A stretch of 64,000 bases of DNA from Gordionus sp. m RMFG-2023 (taxonomy: Eukaryota; Nematomorpha; Gordioida; Chordodea; Parachordodidae). Location of the stretch: positions 47,965,366 through 48,029,365 of the forward strand of contig NC_088777.1 of NCBI RefSeq assembly GCF_954871325.1, in the 5' to 3' direction. Positions 1-12,200 of this stretch are shown in pieces (position 1 is the first letter of the stretch; each line of letters begins with the position of its first letter). Below the pieces are notes generated by a model. That model searched no databases and had not been told where the DNA came from. It saw nothing but the letters and a program-made list of their open reading frames with translations. The position numbers were made by a program, and so were the translations under genes.

Positions 1-91
1 ATTAACTTAGTATGGTGTTATTATAATTTAGAAACATAAAAATTTAAAGAAACTAAATAATATCATTTTAAAAAAAATTAAAGATATTTAG

Positions 92-335
92 GTGTATACC
101 TACCAACGACACCACAACTCTGAATTCCTTAGCGGAATATCAAAAAATAGCTCCATTATCTCAGACAAATCCAGATGCTGCTCTAAAAAAGTTAAGGTCC
201 AGGATCAAAGGCAGATTAGTTGAATTTCCATTACACTTTTTGATCGATGAAGGAGAAAACCTTTTGACGTTTCCGGAAAGTCATATAAGATTACCTATGG
301 GGAAAAAATCCAAGATATTAAAGATATACACATAA
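92..335 (+). CDS. PLD: Phospholipase D (PLD1/2 type), last coding exon
   Basis: This is the C-terminal exon of a phosphatidylcholine-hydrolysing phospholipase D; the upstream gene lies outside the window. A T/A-rich intron ends in TTTAG at 91, the first base completes a codon, and the frame then reads CIPTND, aligning to the CLPSNE of vertebrate PLD1. The segment GRLVEFPLHFL (about codons 41-51 of the exon) matches the conserved G-hydrophobic-V-x-FP-hydrophobic-x-FL block of the PLD C-terminus, followed by an acidic stretch DEGENLL. Animal PLDs end in an almost invariant EVWT, needed for activity; here the frame runs on to end in KIYT before TAA at 333-335. The HKD catalytic motifs are not in the window. 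The gene is convergent with tankyrase. Confidence 0.85.
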
Positions 336-691
336 TTGATTATTAAAGGCTATACATAGCTTGAGGTCCCATCTATTCCTATTATATTTTGTGATAATCC
401 TGCTATTGGAATTATTAGTTATGATGGAAAATGAATCAAACATTTGCTTTAAATTACGGCCACTCAAAATTTTAAATATTTTTTAGGTTTTATAACTTAT
501 TCATAGTATGTATCCATATAATAAATTTTGATGATTAAATGTATTCAAATGTTGATGAACAAGCAGATTAATCCTTCCAATTTTGATTTATACCTTAGAA
601 TAATATTGCAGTTATGACAATTATTATTTTTTAATTCGAGGTTAAGGTTTGCTTTTATAAAACGATTAAAAAAATAGGAGTCCATGTAACC

Positions 692-2371
692 TATTGTTAT
701 TAAAGTAACTAGTTACATTTTTGCAAAAAAATAACTGCAATATTTTTGGGAATGTAACTGCTAAAAGTAACTAGTTACTGTTAAAAATAATTCATTTTGA
801 TTAAATGTCTGATTCTGTATGAGTGCCTTTTTTTAAATATTTTATATGAATCAGACAGATACAGAATATAACATGAATCTGATTGACGAAAGAAATTGCA
901 CCACCCACTCTAAAATTATGATAAAACAACGTATACTAACTTGTCTAAGTTTCGGAAAATATTTTGATTTTTTTAAATAAATAACAATTTCTATATATGT
1001 ATAACTATGCATTGAATAGATGTTGTTAATATAAAAAAAACGTTCAACCATTTTGACCTATCAAAGACTTCAGACTAGGCTTATATATGATCTATTTAAT
1101 AAAGCCTTGACTGAACATTGTATCCTGATAAAAATTTATATATAATAATAGATAAAGCAAATTTTTGCAAAGGCATTTAGATATGAACCTATTTACTTTA
1201 TATATAATCTAATGTTTTCTTATGGGTTAATTGATTATAATTTAAATGACTTCGATTACCTTCCCAGGCACCGGGGATATGTCAGTTATACAATAATTAA
1301 TGGCAACAGAGACGCCAACAAGATCCTCTTAATGAACAATAATTATAAGAAAGCATATAACATTGCCATATCAACGTTTGTGAAATTTACAAAATCAATC
1401 TGAGCCATCTTTTGTAATGATTAAAATGAGATTAAATTATCAACTACCATATTCCCTTACAATAAGATGGGCCTTACAAAATATTACCATTTTTAAATTA
1501 AATGCCTATCGAATTTGATTCATTATGTGATGAATTAACGTTGGGTAGATTCATAACTCATGACCTGATTTTTTAAAGTAGTGAAAATTTAAATTGTTTT
1601 ATAAAAAGATTTACAATTTAAAAATTAGATTATGCAAGCAGTGGCTAAAGCCATTGATATACTTAAAGGTGAGAGATACAGTATCAGGTTTACCATCAAT
1701 AATACAGGCAAGTATTCAAAAGTTGTCAACCTTTAAGAGAATCTATACATGCTAGTATTACAAAAAGGTATTAGAGTTTAAATTATTTATAAATTAATAA
1801 TATAATATTAATATAAGTTCTGTGATCTTTATGATGATATATTATTGCTGCAATTTCCCATCTATATAAAACTGACTGGCCTTAGATATGGTAAGAAGAA
1901 AATATAGCAAAAAAGGAAAATGTTAAAATCATCATTTTGATCATAATATTTTTAACCTAAAACGACTTAAATTTGTTGTTGCTAATGATTGTCTATAAAA
2001 TTTTATACAATCCAATAATAACACTTTTTTTTCTTTATATATGATTTCCCAAATTCAAGTGCTTCCATAGAACGTTTATTCCTCAATGGAAGCTTATTTT
2101 TGCAAAAATTAGAGCGCGTTTCTTAGACAAATAATTCAAAAATAGTTTATTGGTAAAGGCACATAAAAAAATAATTAAGCTCGAATTTTTATAAAATATA
2201 ATCAACGATGCTAATCTGATATATTATAAATGATCCATTAAGTAACTATTTTTTAAAATGTAACTGTAAATATCAATAATTTACATTTAAAAAAATAAAT
2301 AGTAACTGTAGCTAGTTACCCTTTTTGAAATGTAACTATTTACATTTCAAAAGTAACTTTTAACAACAATA
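692..2371 (+). mobile_element. Degenerate hAT (Ac-like) DNA transposon
   Basis: The ends carry imperfect inverted repeats: TATTGTTATTAAAGTAAC at about 692 and, on the other strand, TATTGTTGTTAAAAGTTAC ending near 2371. Both are followed by several copies of the GTAACTAGTTAC-type subterminal motif known from many animal hAT elements. Plus-strand transposase pieces are visible inside. At 1629 the frame reads IMQAVAKAIDILKGERYS, like the alpha-helical region of hAT transposases. At 2043 it reads DFPNSSASIERLF, the start of the C-terminal dimerisation block. The pieces are in different frames with stops between them, so the element is dead. I saw no convincing target-site duplication. Confidence 0.6.
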
Positions 2372-4357
2372 ATATTATCCATCGTTTATAATAAAATTTT
2401 TATTGTCATTTATTTTTGTCTTTTTTAAAATTAAAACATATATCTAATGCAGTAACGAAGATTGTAGTTTAATAGTAGAGCAGCAATTGACCATTTATTT
2501 TTATAAAACCAAATTAATAAAAAATATTAAGATTTATAAATGAGCGGAATTCGTCTTTTAATTTTGAGTAAAATTCTCAAGAACTAACATTGTTACATTC
2601 AAAACTTTTTAATAATATTTTTAGTTTAAAATTCTTAACTTGCATTTGTTGTAAAACCAAAGTTAAAAAAAGTTTTGGATTCTTTTACAATTTTTGTAAA
2701 AATTGGCGTTAGTCATTTTTTGAAAATCAATTTCTTCATAGTTTATATCAAAATATCTTGAAAAGATTATTTTAAATAAATTTCCAACAACACAATTCAT
2801 TTTAAAATTAATTATTGTTTTTTTTTAAAAATCAAAATAAAATATAAAAAATTTTCTTTTTCTTTTATTTATTAAGCATTATTGCCCCAAAGCTTATTTT
2901 TAAAAGGTGAAATTACACTATACATTCTGTCGATTTTCTCTTTATTTATTAAGAAAATAAGCAATTTTATATTTGGTTCTCCAATGTTATATATTTTTTT
3001 TAACGTAATAAAAAAAATGGCTCTAAATAATATATCGTAAATGAGCAAGATTATTTTTATTGATTTTAAATAATAAAGCAATTTTAAATTCGCTTCCCCA
3101 CAAATATTTTTTTTTACCGTAGTAAAATAATATTATCTTTTACGTAGCAAAAATAGTATTAATTTTTTTTCAAGGTAGTTAGAATAATATAATTTTTTTA
3201 AAAAAATTAGAAGGGAAGCAATGTTCCCTTGCTTCTATGGACGCTTGGTCACTGATATAATTTATATATATTGTAATATTTTACCAAATAAAAGTTAATA
3301 ATAAAAAGAAATATTTATTTTTAACGTAGTTAGAATAATATTGATTTTTTTTAAATACAGTAGATTGTTATTTTTTAAGAAAAACTACAGGGGACACTGA
3401 TTTAATTCATATATATATATATGTATATAGAAGTTAATAATAGTAAAGAATAATTATTTAAATATATTTGTATAATGTGATGTTTATTATTGTTAAGGTT
3501 AATATAATCATCCGTTATGTTTGATAATAATATTCCTCAATTTGAAATTTATGAAAAAAATTTATTAATATTTACACTTCATTTATTTTATAATACTTTC
3601 TGATAAAATGCTAAATCTTAATTTTCCAAATATTTTAATTACACTATGTTTTACAGACCATTTTACCCTAAGATGCGAGCTATAATATTACACCCTCAAG
3701 CGTTTGAGGTTTATATAAAAATACAACTTTTGGTGGGTGGAATGCGTTGTATATTAAAAAAAAAGCAAAAAATATATCATATAGATTACATACTATAACT
3801 ACATCATAAAAATATAAAATACAAGACAACGATAGTAAATGATTTTGCTTTTATATCAATTATTTATAAAAAAATGAAATTTCTTAAATAATTTGTTTCA
3901 TCTATGGTATAATATAAATATTTTTTTTAAAAAAATTTTATAAATAAATTGTGATTCATTTTTAAAAAAAAAAAAACTCAGCCAAATTTTTTTTGTAGTG
4001 AAGCTGAATAGGATTATAATAAACATTATAACGTTTTTAAAATAAATATTCTGGGATTATTTGACTCTAATCTCCCAATTTTACATTTTAAGATAATTAA
4101 TAATGAAATTTTAAAAACTAATTAAATGGTAATTTTTACTAATGTGTACAGTTAAAAAAATTTGTTGATCACGGATAAATATAAACACTACGTATTGATT
4201 ACTTTATTATTATTATTATTAAGTGATAATGATATTAAAATAATGTAGGAATTCTTATAGTCCTAAATTATTATCAAAATATCTTATCAAAGAATAATAT
4301 GGAATTTTATCATGATAATTTGACAGGTTATATATATATACATGAAAGAAAAAGAAT
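2372..4357. other. Convergent intergenic A+T-rich DNA
   Basis: No gene is seen between the hAT relic and the tankyrase stop codon. Two imperfect copies of a roughly 170-bp unit (around 3,165-3,270 and 3,325-3,420) share the core GTAGTTAGAATAATAT. Homopolymer T and A runs are frequent. Tankyrase transcription (minus strand) must end in this region; several AATAAA/ATTAAA-like strings on the minus strand just below 4,358 could serve as its poly(A) signal, but none can be chosen. Confidence 0.4.
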
Positions 4358-6297
4358 TTAAATAGATATGCGATAAGTGACGAGATATTCGGGATACGCT
4401 TGTTCCCCACGATAAATGACGTATTCCGAATGTAGTAAACCGTTTTCCGTCGGTTTACCTACGACAGAATGATGTCCGGGAGGCGAATGAGCCATTTTGA
4501 TTGCGGAAACTTGAACGAAAGATTTTCCTAAGCACACCCTGCATAATAATATTTGCCTGGAGATTGGAGAGAGGAAGAAAATGATGTTTATTTTAAAATA
4601 ATAAAATAGTTATGAAAACAGAAGCAACCCAAAATTTTTTGAAAAAATGGCTAAGAAATAACTCTTTTTTTTATAAATTATTTTGTGCCGAAAAATAAAA
4701 TATATTCGTTAAGTATGACATAATGACTTCGATAAATGTTGTTAACCAAATGAAATGAAGGACTAGTTAATTTGGAGAATAATGAACAAATTTAAAAACA
4801 GTTAAAAAGCTATCAAATAATATAAAATATACATTTAGAAACTATACTAACTGACCATTATTTATTGGTTCCTTATTCACCGATTATTTCCGAAATCTGA
4901 AAAAACAGCCTAATTATTATTCGAAAATAACCAGAGTTTGAACATAAATCAAAAAAAAAATTGTTACTTCATCTCGGAAGATTTTTAATGCATGAAAATT
5001 ACAAAATATTTAGACATTTTTAAGGTAAAATTTTGCCAGAAATCTTTCTTTCTACTTTTGATAAAAATGGATAAAATAAAGCCACGCCTTTAATATATAA
5101 AAATATTTTATGTCAAACAATATTTATAAACAGGAGCTATTTATACCTATTGCACAAGTAACAAGATTTGTCCTTATGGTCAAGGCAACCCGTGCCGCCA
5201 CCGATCCCATGAACATATTGGTTACTTTTGGAAGAATTCTCGGCGAAATAAATGCCTAAAGGAAAATAACAAAATGTTTAGAATCTGAAAATTGGAGATA
5301 AATTATAAGTATCGGTTCTAGCAACTAAATTCTATTTTTCTTTTTATCGTATTTTACCCTCAAATAATTATAAAATATAAATTTATAAACGTAATTTTAT
5401 TTTTCATTTTTTTAAATTTGGGGATATTTTTTAAATTCCCCCGATTTCGGATTTATGAAATAACAAAATGCTAATATTGGAACATAATATTTATTTGGAG
5501 AAGAAAAAAGATAAACATCGTATATTTAAATCGGTTACTTATACAATATATTTAAATAAAATGGGCCTAAAAATTATTTTATTTAACGATTTCTATTAGA
5601 TTAAAAAAAAATTCAATTCTCGGATTGAGGGCCTATGAATTTGAACTCATCGCCTCTTCATCTAAACTCACGTAAAAAGAACGAAAAGTTTAGATACTAA
5701 TGATAAGAAGGAATATCATTTATAAAAAGCCTATTTAAAACCTGCTCCAAACATCCCCCCTAAATAAGAGTGCCTCTCGTCAAACCCTTTCCTCGCAATG
5801 ATGCAAACGAATGGTGACCCGTGAAACAAAAATCTTTCATTGTGGTCACTCCCGTTTTCGGCCGATATTTCGATCCTCCTATGGAGATACTTTTCCCACA
5901 AACTTTTGTTGGAGACCCGTTCGATCTAGTGGTAAAGATATTACAAACAAATAATAGGCAGAAAAAATGCAATTGAAAAGGATCGAGAAAACTGGTTGAA
6001 TTTATAAAATAAAATTGGCTACATAGACCCAAAATTGACGGCAAATTTTTTTTAGAGAAGATATTTAAAAGGAAATTACATCGAGGATATCGTAACGATT
6101 AAACGTGCCGCCCGCTAGCCCTTGGTCCCTGTGCTCTTTGATAGTACTCTGCATCATATTTTCGATCAGAGCGAATTCTCTACTGTCGCGATTCAATCGA
6201 AAAAGGGTTGTTCTTACCGAACAGTGAACTTTATTATCGGTAAAATGGTTTATCAGCTGTTCCTGGGACATGTTCGAAGTAGAGGACTCATTTTTAT
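4358..6297 (-). CDS. TNKS: Tankyrase exons 18-21: PARP catalytic domain
   Basis: Exon 18 (6080-6297) reads [20 protein letters not shown]. Exon 19 (5742-5925) carries [12 protein letters not shown] with the NAD-binding histidine, and [19 protein letters not shown]. Exon 20 (5147-5255) carries [19 protein letters not shown], which supplies the triad tyrosine, and the zinc ligands in [15 protein letters not shown] (C-x2-H-x5-C-x2-C arrangement as in tankyrases). Exon 21 (4358-4556) carries [17 protein letters not shown] and [18 protein letters not shown], which contains the catalytic glutamate, then stops at TAA 4358-4360. All three residues of the H-Y-E triad are present, so polymer synthesis is expected. 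These exons are near 50% G+C, far above exon 1. Confidence 0.94.
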
Positions 6298-9200
6298 CTT
6301 AATTTTTTTAAATTTTTTTTATTTAATTTACCATTTTCGCAAATTAGTTATTTCTTACATTTTCTCATATATTTCTATCGCCAAAATCGTTCCAGAAAAT
6401 TCTGGTTAATTTGGGTTTAATCGAGAAGTAATAATTAATAATACCTAATTTCGTAGATAACATTTTTATTCCTTTCAGCAATTTGTGACGGTAGCCGTAA
6501 GCGTCTATCCCTATCGATTTCAATTCTTCGTGGCCCATCTCTTTCAATATGTCTAAGGTGATCTTTTAAATGTTATCATAAAACAAAAACCCATAATTTT
6601 TTTTTAATAATTATATATGCCAGGGATGAAAACCGTTTTTAGTTATCATGCCATTATTTATAATTGTAATAGAATCAATTAACCTTAAAATTGATAGTAT
6701 GATTAATCGTACGAATATATTGTCAATTGTGTATGATGATTAATTGATATGTTTAGATTTATTTGTAAAAGATATATAAACTATAGTAAAAAATTTATTG
6801 AAGCAAGTTAAAAATATAATAAATTGTTCAATAATAGTCAAATATGTCATTGGGGCAGTCGACAGGATTCGAGCCTGTGCGGGAAAACCCAACTGATTTG
6901 TTAAACGGCTCATTTTGAGCTCATTTTTAAAAACGGCTAACTCAATTTTTTATTAGGAAATATATTATGCAAATCTTAAGATTTTGCTCAGAGCACAAAG
7001 TTTTGAACATCTATTTACGAAATCCCGAGGGTGAGACAATATTTTTCTGGTTAAAATAATTGAGTTATTCGTTTTTAAAAATATGCTTAAATCGAGCCGT
7101 TTAACAACAATGCTCATTTCTATTTAGTTCATTAATAGTCAAATATGTCAATAATAGATATTTGGTAGTGGGTATAAGTACTCCTTAATAAGACCCAAAT
7201 AAAATATACCCAACAACACCTTAATTTTTAAGCGCTAATATTGATTGTTTATTAAGTTTTCCAAACTTATCCTAATTAATTAGTAAAATAATAGATAGAG
7301 ATACGGCTAAAAATATATAGAGCGACTTATAGCTGATAAAATAATTCAACTATATTTAATAACTTGGACATAAATATCTTTATTCTTGAATAACCTTTTC
7401 CTTTTCCAACATACCATACAATTGATTCAGATTAAGCTTTCGCAGAAAAGATTCCAATTCGAGATTACAAGTGTCGGATATCATTGTACCGTTTTTTAAA
7501 TTTAAACCATCGGGATAATCGATTACCAAGCCATCCCCGTGCTCTTTAAAATCTAGCGGGCTTAAATTGACGAAAGAGGTACCGGGTAGGTCGACTGAGG
7601 CATCGATTGATAATACATCGCCTTCCGACTTTGTTGGGTAAACGGGCGAAGCTGGTGAGTTAAGTTGGGTGGTGGTACCCATGAGACCCTTCAACAAGCA
7701 TTTGCAATCATCAGCCTTTTATTTAAAAAATGTAAATTTAAATACTAATATACTATCGTACAGTATATTTTATTTATTAAAGCTGAAATAAAAGACCATT
7801 GAGTGAAAATTCAGTCGACAAAATGATTACCTAAGATCCGTAAAATAGTCATAATTAATAGAAAGGGGGGGGGGGGGGTAAACGCAAAACTCTGATATAA
7901 TCCCTATAGAAAATAAAATTAAGTTTAGATCCGGGTATAAATAAAACGGGAAATTAGACATAAAATGGAGAAGGTCATTAAGCGAATGAAGATTACTGTA
8001 GTAAGATCGAAGGGTGTCGCCCCTTCGTTATTTACTGCTCGTATATCGGCTCCGTGAGCTAAGAGCTGGGCGCAAAGTTGTGTCCTATTCTTGTGGGCAG
8101 CCTCGTGAAGCGGTGTAAATCCCCATTTGTCTCGCGTATTTACCCCATCGACCACCTTTATTATAATATGTTTCGGAGAGTAATATATATTCCTCTTTTT
8201 TAAACAAAAAAAAATTATGCGCTTCTAAATATATAATTTTTAAAAAATAGTGTATATCGCTAGATTGACAATCCGTCAGCTCAGTCATACCTGTCTAATT
8301 TTAGCAGAGTTAAGAGCAAGATTTTTACCCAACTTAGATAGTTGCCCAATACATAAAGATTTTTTTACTTTAGAAAAAATGAGATTATGTTCATTTTCAA
8401 AATTTTTTTTTTATTAATTCATCAAAATCATGTGTAAAATAATATATGTAATACATAAACTAGAAGGAATGTATAAAGTTATTATAAAAGGTTGTGTAAG
8501 AATAAAAATATAAAATTAATTTATGTAATTGTTATCTTTGTTAGTTTACTTGGTTTTTGTACAATATGTTTTATTTACATGGTGTTTGATAAAGCCAAGC
8601 CTTCTTTGAATTTATGAATATTGCAAACAGTTCTTTTAGAAATATAATCTTCTAGAAAATTCTCCCAATGATGACTTAAAAAATTTAATAACCTAAACTT
8701 TTTTTTAAAAAATTAACGATAACTAGTTATATTTGTTTTCCTTATAGTTTTTAAAATATGTTAAATTTTATAATATAAATGAATGAGTGAAATAAAAAAA
8801 AGAACAAATGCCCACTTAATAGAGGTCTTACGCAGATGGATTAAAAGTCTGCCTACTTTTCAAGGTAGATAGTTGCCCAATTTGCGAAAGCATTTTCTAA
8901 AAGAAGTTAATAGAAATTTGATGGGGACTCAAAATTTTGGTCAAATAAGGGAGTTGCCCAAATTAGATAGGTTTGACACCCTTGCCATTTTTCATATAAT
9001 AAATTATCTACAATTTTATTTTTAACATTCTTTTTCCTTATTCTGAAATTAGATAGCCTATTTATTTGGCTTCTTCATATAAATTTTCTTAGTTGGTTGG
9101 CATAATTACGATTAGTCATACTTGTTTTAACTGAATATAAATATATACTAACCCTTTGAATTCCTGCATTTGTAATAGAAGTGGATTGAAGAAGGGCGGC

Positions 9201-12200
9201 GGCAGCATCAGCGTGGCCATAAGAAGCGGCGTTATGAAGTGGTATTAGGCCGCCACGATCACGAGCGTTTGGATCGGCATCAGCTGCGAGTAAGGTCAGG
9301 ATTACGGACACGTTATTGAAACCAGCTATTTTTTTAAAAATGAAATTGTAAAATGAGATTATGGTCCACTCAAGAAAGTTTTCTGTTACAACAGCTGATT
9401 TATAAAAATTTACTATTGGATTATTTATAATCACATGACCTGATAGATTTGACATATTATTAATAAAAATGATTAAATTTTATTAAAACCAATTTTTAAT
9501 ATATCTTAACCCTAATCCATATCTCTCAACCCTTTAATCAGCCCTACCCGATATCTCCCTAACATTATTTAATCCTGTTCCTTACTTCAGACACTTCTTA
9601 ATTTCAAAAAAATAATTCACCCAATAAAAAAATTTCTTTCAGTCAGCACTCTATAAGTTGAGCTTTTATCAAATGAAATTAAAGAAACGCATGAAATCAA
9701 AGGGTAAGTTATTTCACATGATCTTGCGTTGACAACTATAAAGGTTTGGCTTAAATTTAAATTTCTTTAAAATTTGGAACACAAACTAATATTCGTGGAA
9801 GATAGCCATGTATAAAATTTTTACAATTCGGTCCAAACCTATAAAAAAAACTCTTATACCAAACTAGAAGTTCTGCTTAAAGAATAGATTTTATAGTAAC
9901 CAGCCAAATGCAGCGGCGTAGAATAACGACCTTTGGTGTCGCGACAATTAACGTTAGCGGGTGTTACCAGCCTTTTAACCTTATCCAGATCCCCTATCTT
10001 GGAGGCTTCCAATAAAGCAGCTCTACCTCCATCCATGAGTAGGTCCATGAGATCCGGATCATTCAAGGTCTGGAAGGGGGATGTAGCTGAGTAATATTAA
10101 AAATAGACATTTTGTGTTTTACTAATCCTTTAATAACTCATCCTAAATCATAACTTCAAATTTATGCTAATAAATAAATATTTTCGAGATATTTTACTTA
10201 CTAAATTTAAAAAAATTAAGGAGTTTCTTATTTGTTTGTCAAATCAAAAATAATGATTTTTTTAAAATAACCATTATAATGTTTTAAGGAGGAAAAAATT
10301 AATCAACTAAAAATACCATACTCAAATCAGCTGTTTCCTCTGGTCTAAGATCCCGACCAAAATGATTGAGAATATAAAGCTCGAGCCGTTAGTCCATCTC
10401 TGTTAACTTTAAGTGGATCGGCTCCATATTTAAGCAAGATTTTGCACATATCGAATTTTCCTTTTTGTTAGTGTTGGGGAAAAAATTTTCTTATAAAAAA
10501 TCAAAATTTTTTATTCGTGTCATTACAAATTCGCTATCAATAAGTTGGTATAATTGTAAAATTATGAATATAAACAATGTTAAAAGCGAATCATATTCGC
10601 AACAATTGAACCTTTAGCGGCCGCTTCGTGTAACGCTGTATAACCCCACAGGTCAGGGGTATCGGGGCAAGTATGACCTTTAAGCAATAATTTTTCGGTC
10701 ATCTCCGTATGGTTGTAAGAGCAAGCGTTATGAAGAGGTATTAGGCCGCTGTAAGAATTATAAAGAGATTATTTTGGGATCTAATAATAAAAACAATCAT
10801 TGATATTTTATGAAAAGTAATTCAATTAAATAGCAGCGAGATTTATGCCAAATTAAGACTATCGCACTAACATAAAAATTTACATTTTACTGTAGATTCG
10901 ATATTCAAGTACATAGAATACCAAAATAAAATAGAGAAATACCCTTTATCTCTGGCGTGAACGTTGGCACCCATATCCAACAGTAATTCTGCTATAGCTA
11001 CCCTATTATACCCGGCCGCAAAATGTAAAGGCGTGGAGTGTCTACCTTCCAAATCCTTGCAATACAGCATGTCTGGATAGGTTTTAATCAACTTCAAAAA
11101 AGTTTGAATATCACCTATTTTGCAAGCTTCCAATATTGCTTCAACTTTTGGGTCGAGTTTTATTAAAAAGAGAAAGATTTAATACCCATAAATCATATAA
11201 ACAATTTTCAAAATATTAATAATAGCCAAAACAATTTTTTTCATTAAAAAAATATTAAATCACCTATATCATAAGAACAAAGGTCGCCCGTCTGAGGAAT
11301 AATTTCCACTTTCTTTATATCCTCTGATTGACAAGGAAGACCGACTTCGATCGCTTTACTTTTGACATCCATTTCTTGTTTGTTACTACCCTTCTTCTTG
11401 ACCTGGGATTTGACGGATGTCGATCTATTCAAACCTTTGTGACCATCTTACTCATTGTGAAAGAGAGAAAAAAAATTAGGTATAAAATGTCGTCATAAAT
11501 ATACCCTTGAAAACATCTAGCGTTTCCAAATTGGAAGCTAAATTCACAGCTTTAAAACCGTGCAAGGATACAATGTTTGGATCTATTCCGTAGGCTAAGA
11601 GCGCTTTGCATATCTGAGACGTACCTTGCTTAGCGGAACGGTGCAGAGCTGTCTGGTTAAGAGTATCCAAAGAATCGATCTTTACGATAAAAAAAATTTT
11701 TTTCGTTTAGACGTTTGTTAAAATGTTGAATCAGGTTTAAAATATTTTATACTTTAATATCTTTAAAACTTTCTCTCTACCCCTTCTTTACGTTTAGGTA
11801 TTTATTTCACGAAAAGAAAGATATCTTCTCTCGAAAGAAAAAAGCCTGAATAAATAATTTCGAGATACAATTCTGAAAATTATTTTTACGAGAATTTGAA
11901 AAAAAATTTTCAAAATTTTTCAAAATGAATCATGGTTCAAACGTGATAATATCGTATAGTCCTTTAACCTTCAAAAAATTGAATTCTTAAAGGGATCCCT
12001 TTAAAACCCGTGATGATCCCGGATAGTTCTGATCCCTTAAAAAATTACGACATATATAATAAACCTTAGCCCCACATTTGAATAATTGATCCATAATATC
12101 AATGTGAGATAAATCGGCGGCGACATGAAAGGGAGTCAACATATCATTGTTCTTTTCATTAAGATCGCATCCCTTCTTGATTAAGTAGTCTATTATCTTA

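Noticed and set aside
1212-1403. 63-codon plus-strand frame
   Set aside because: No recognisable content and it lies inside the hAT relic between decayed transposase pieces.
5760-6044. 94-codon minus-strand frame over the catalytic region
   Set aside because: Wrong frame for tankyrase exon 19; the true frame reads [12 protein letters not shown].
11244-11432. TTG-initiated frame as a separate small protein
   Set aside because: It is exon 9 of tankyrase, with matching splice phases on both sides.
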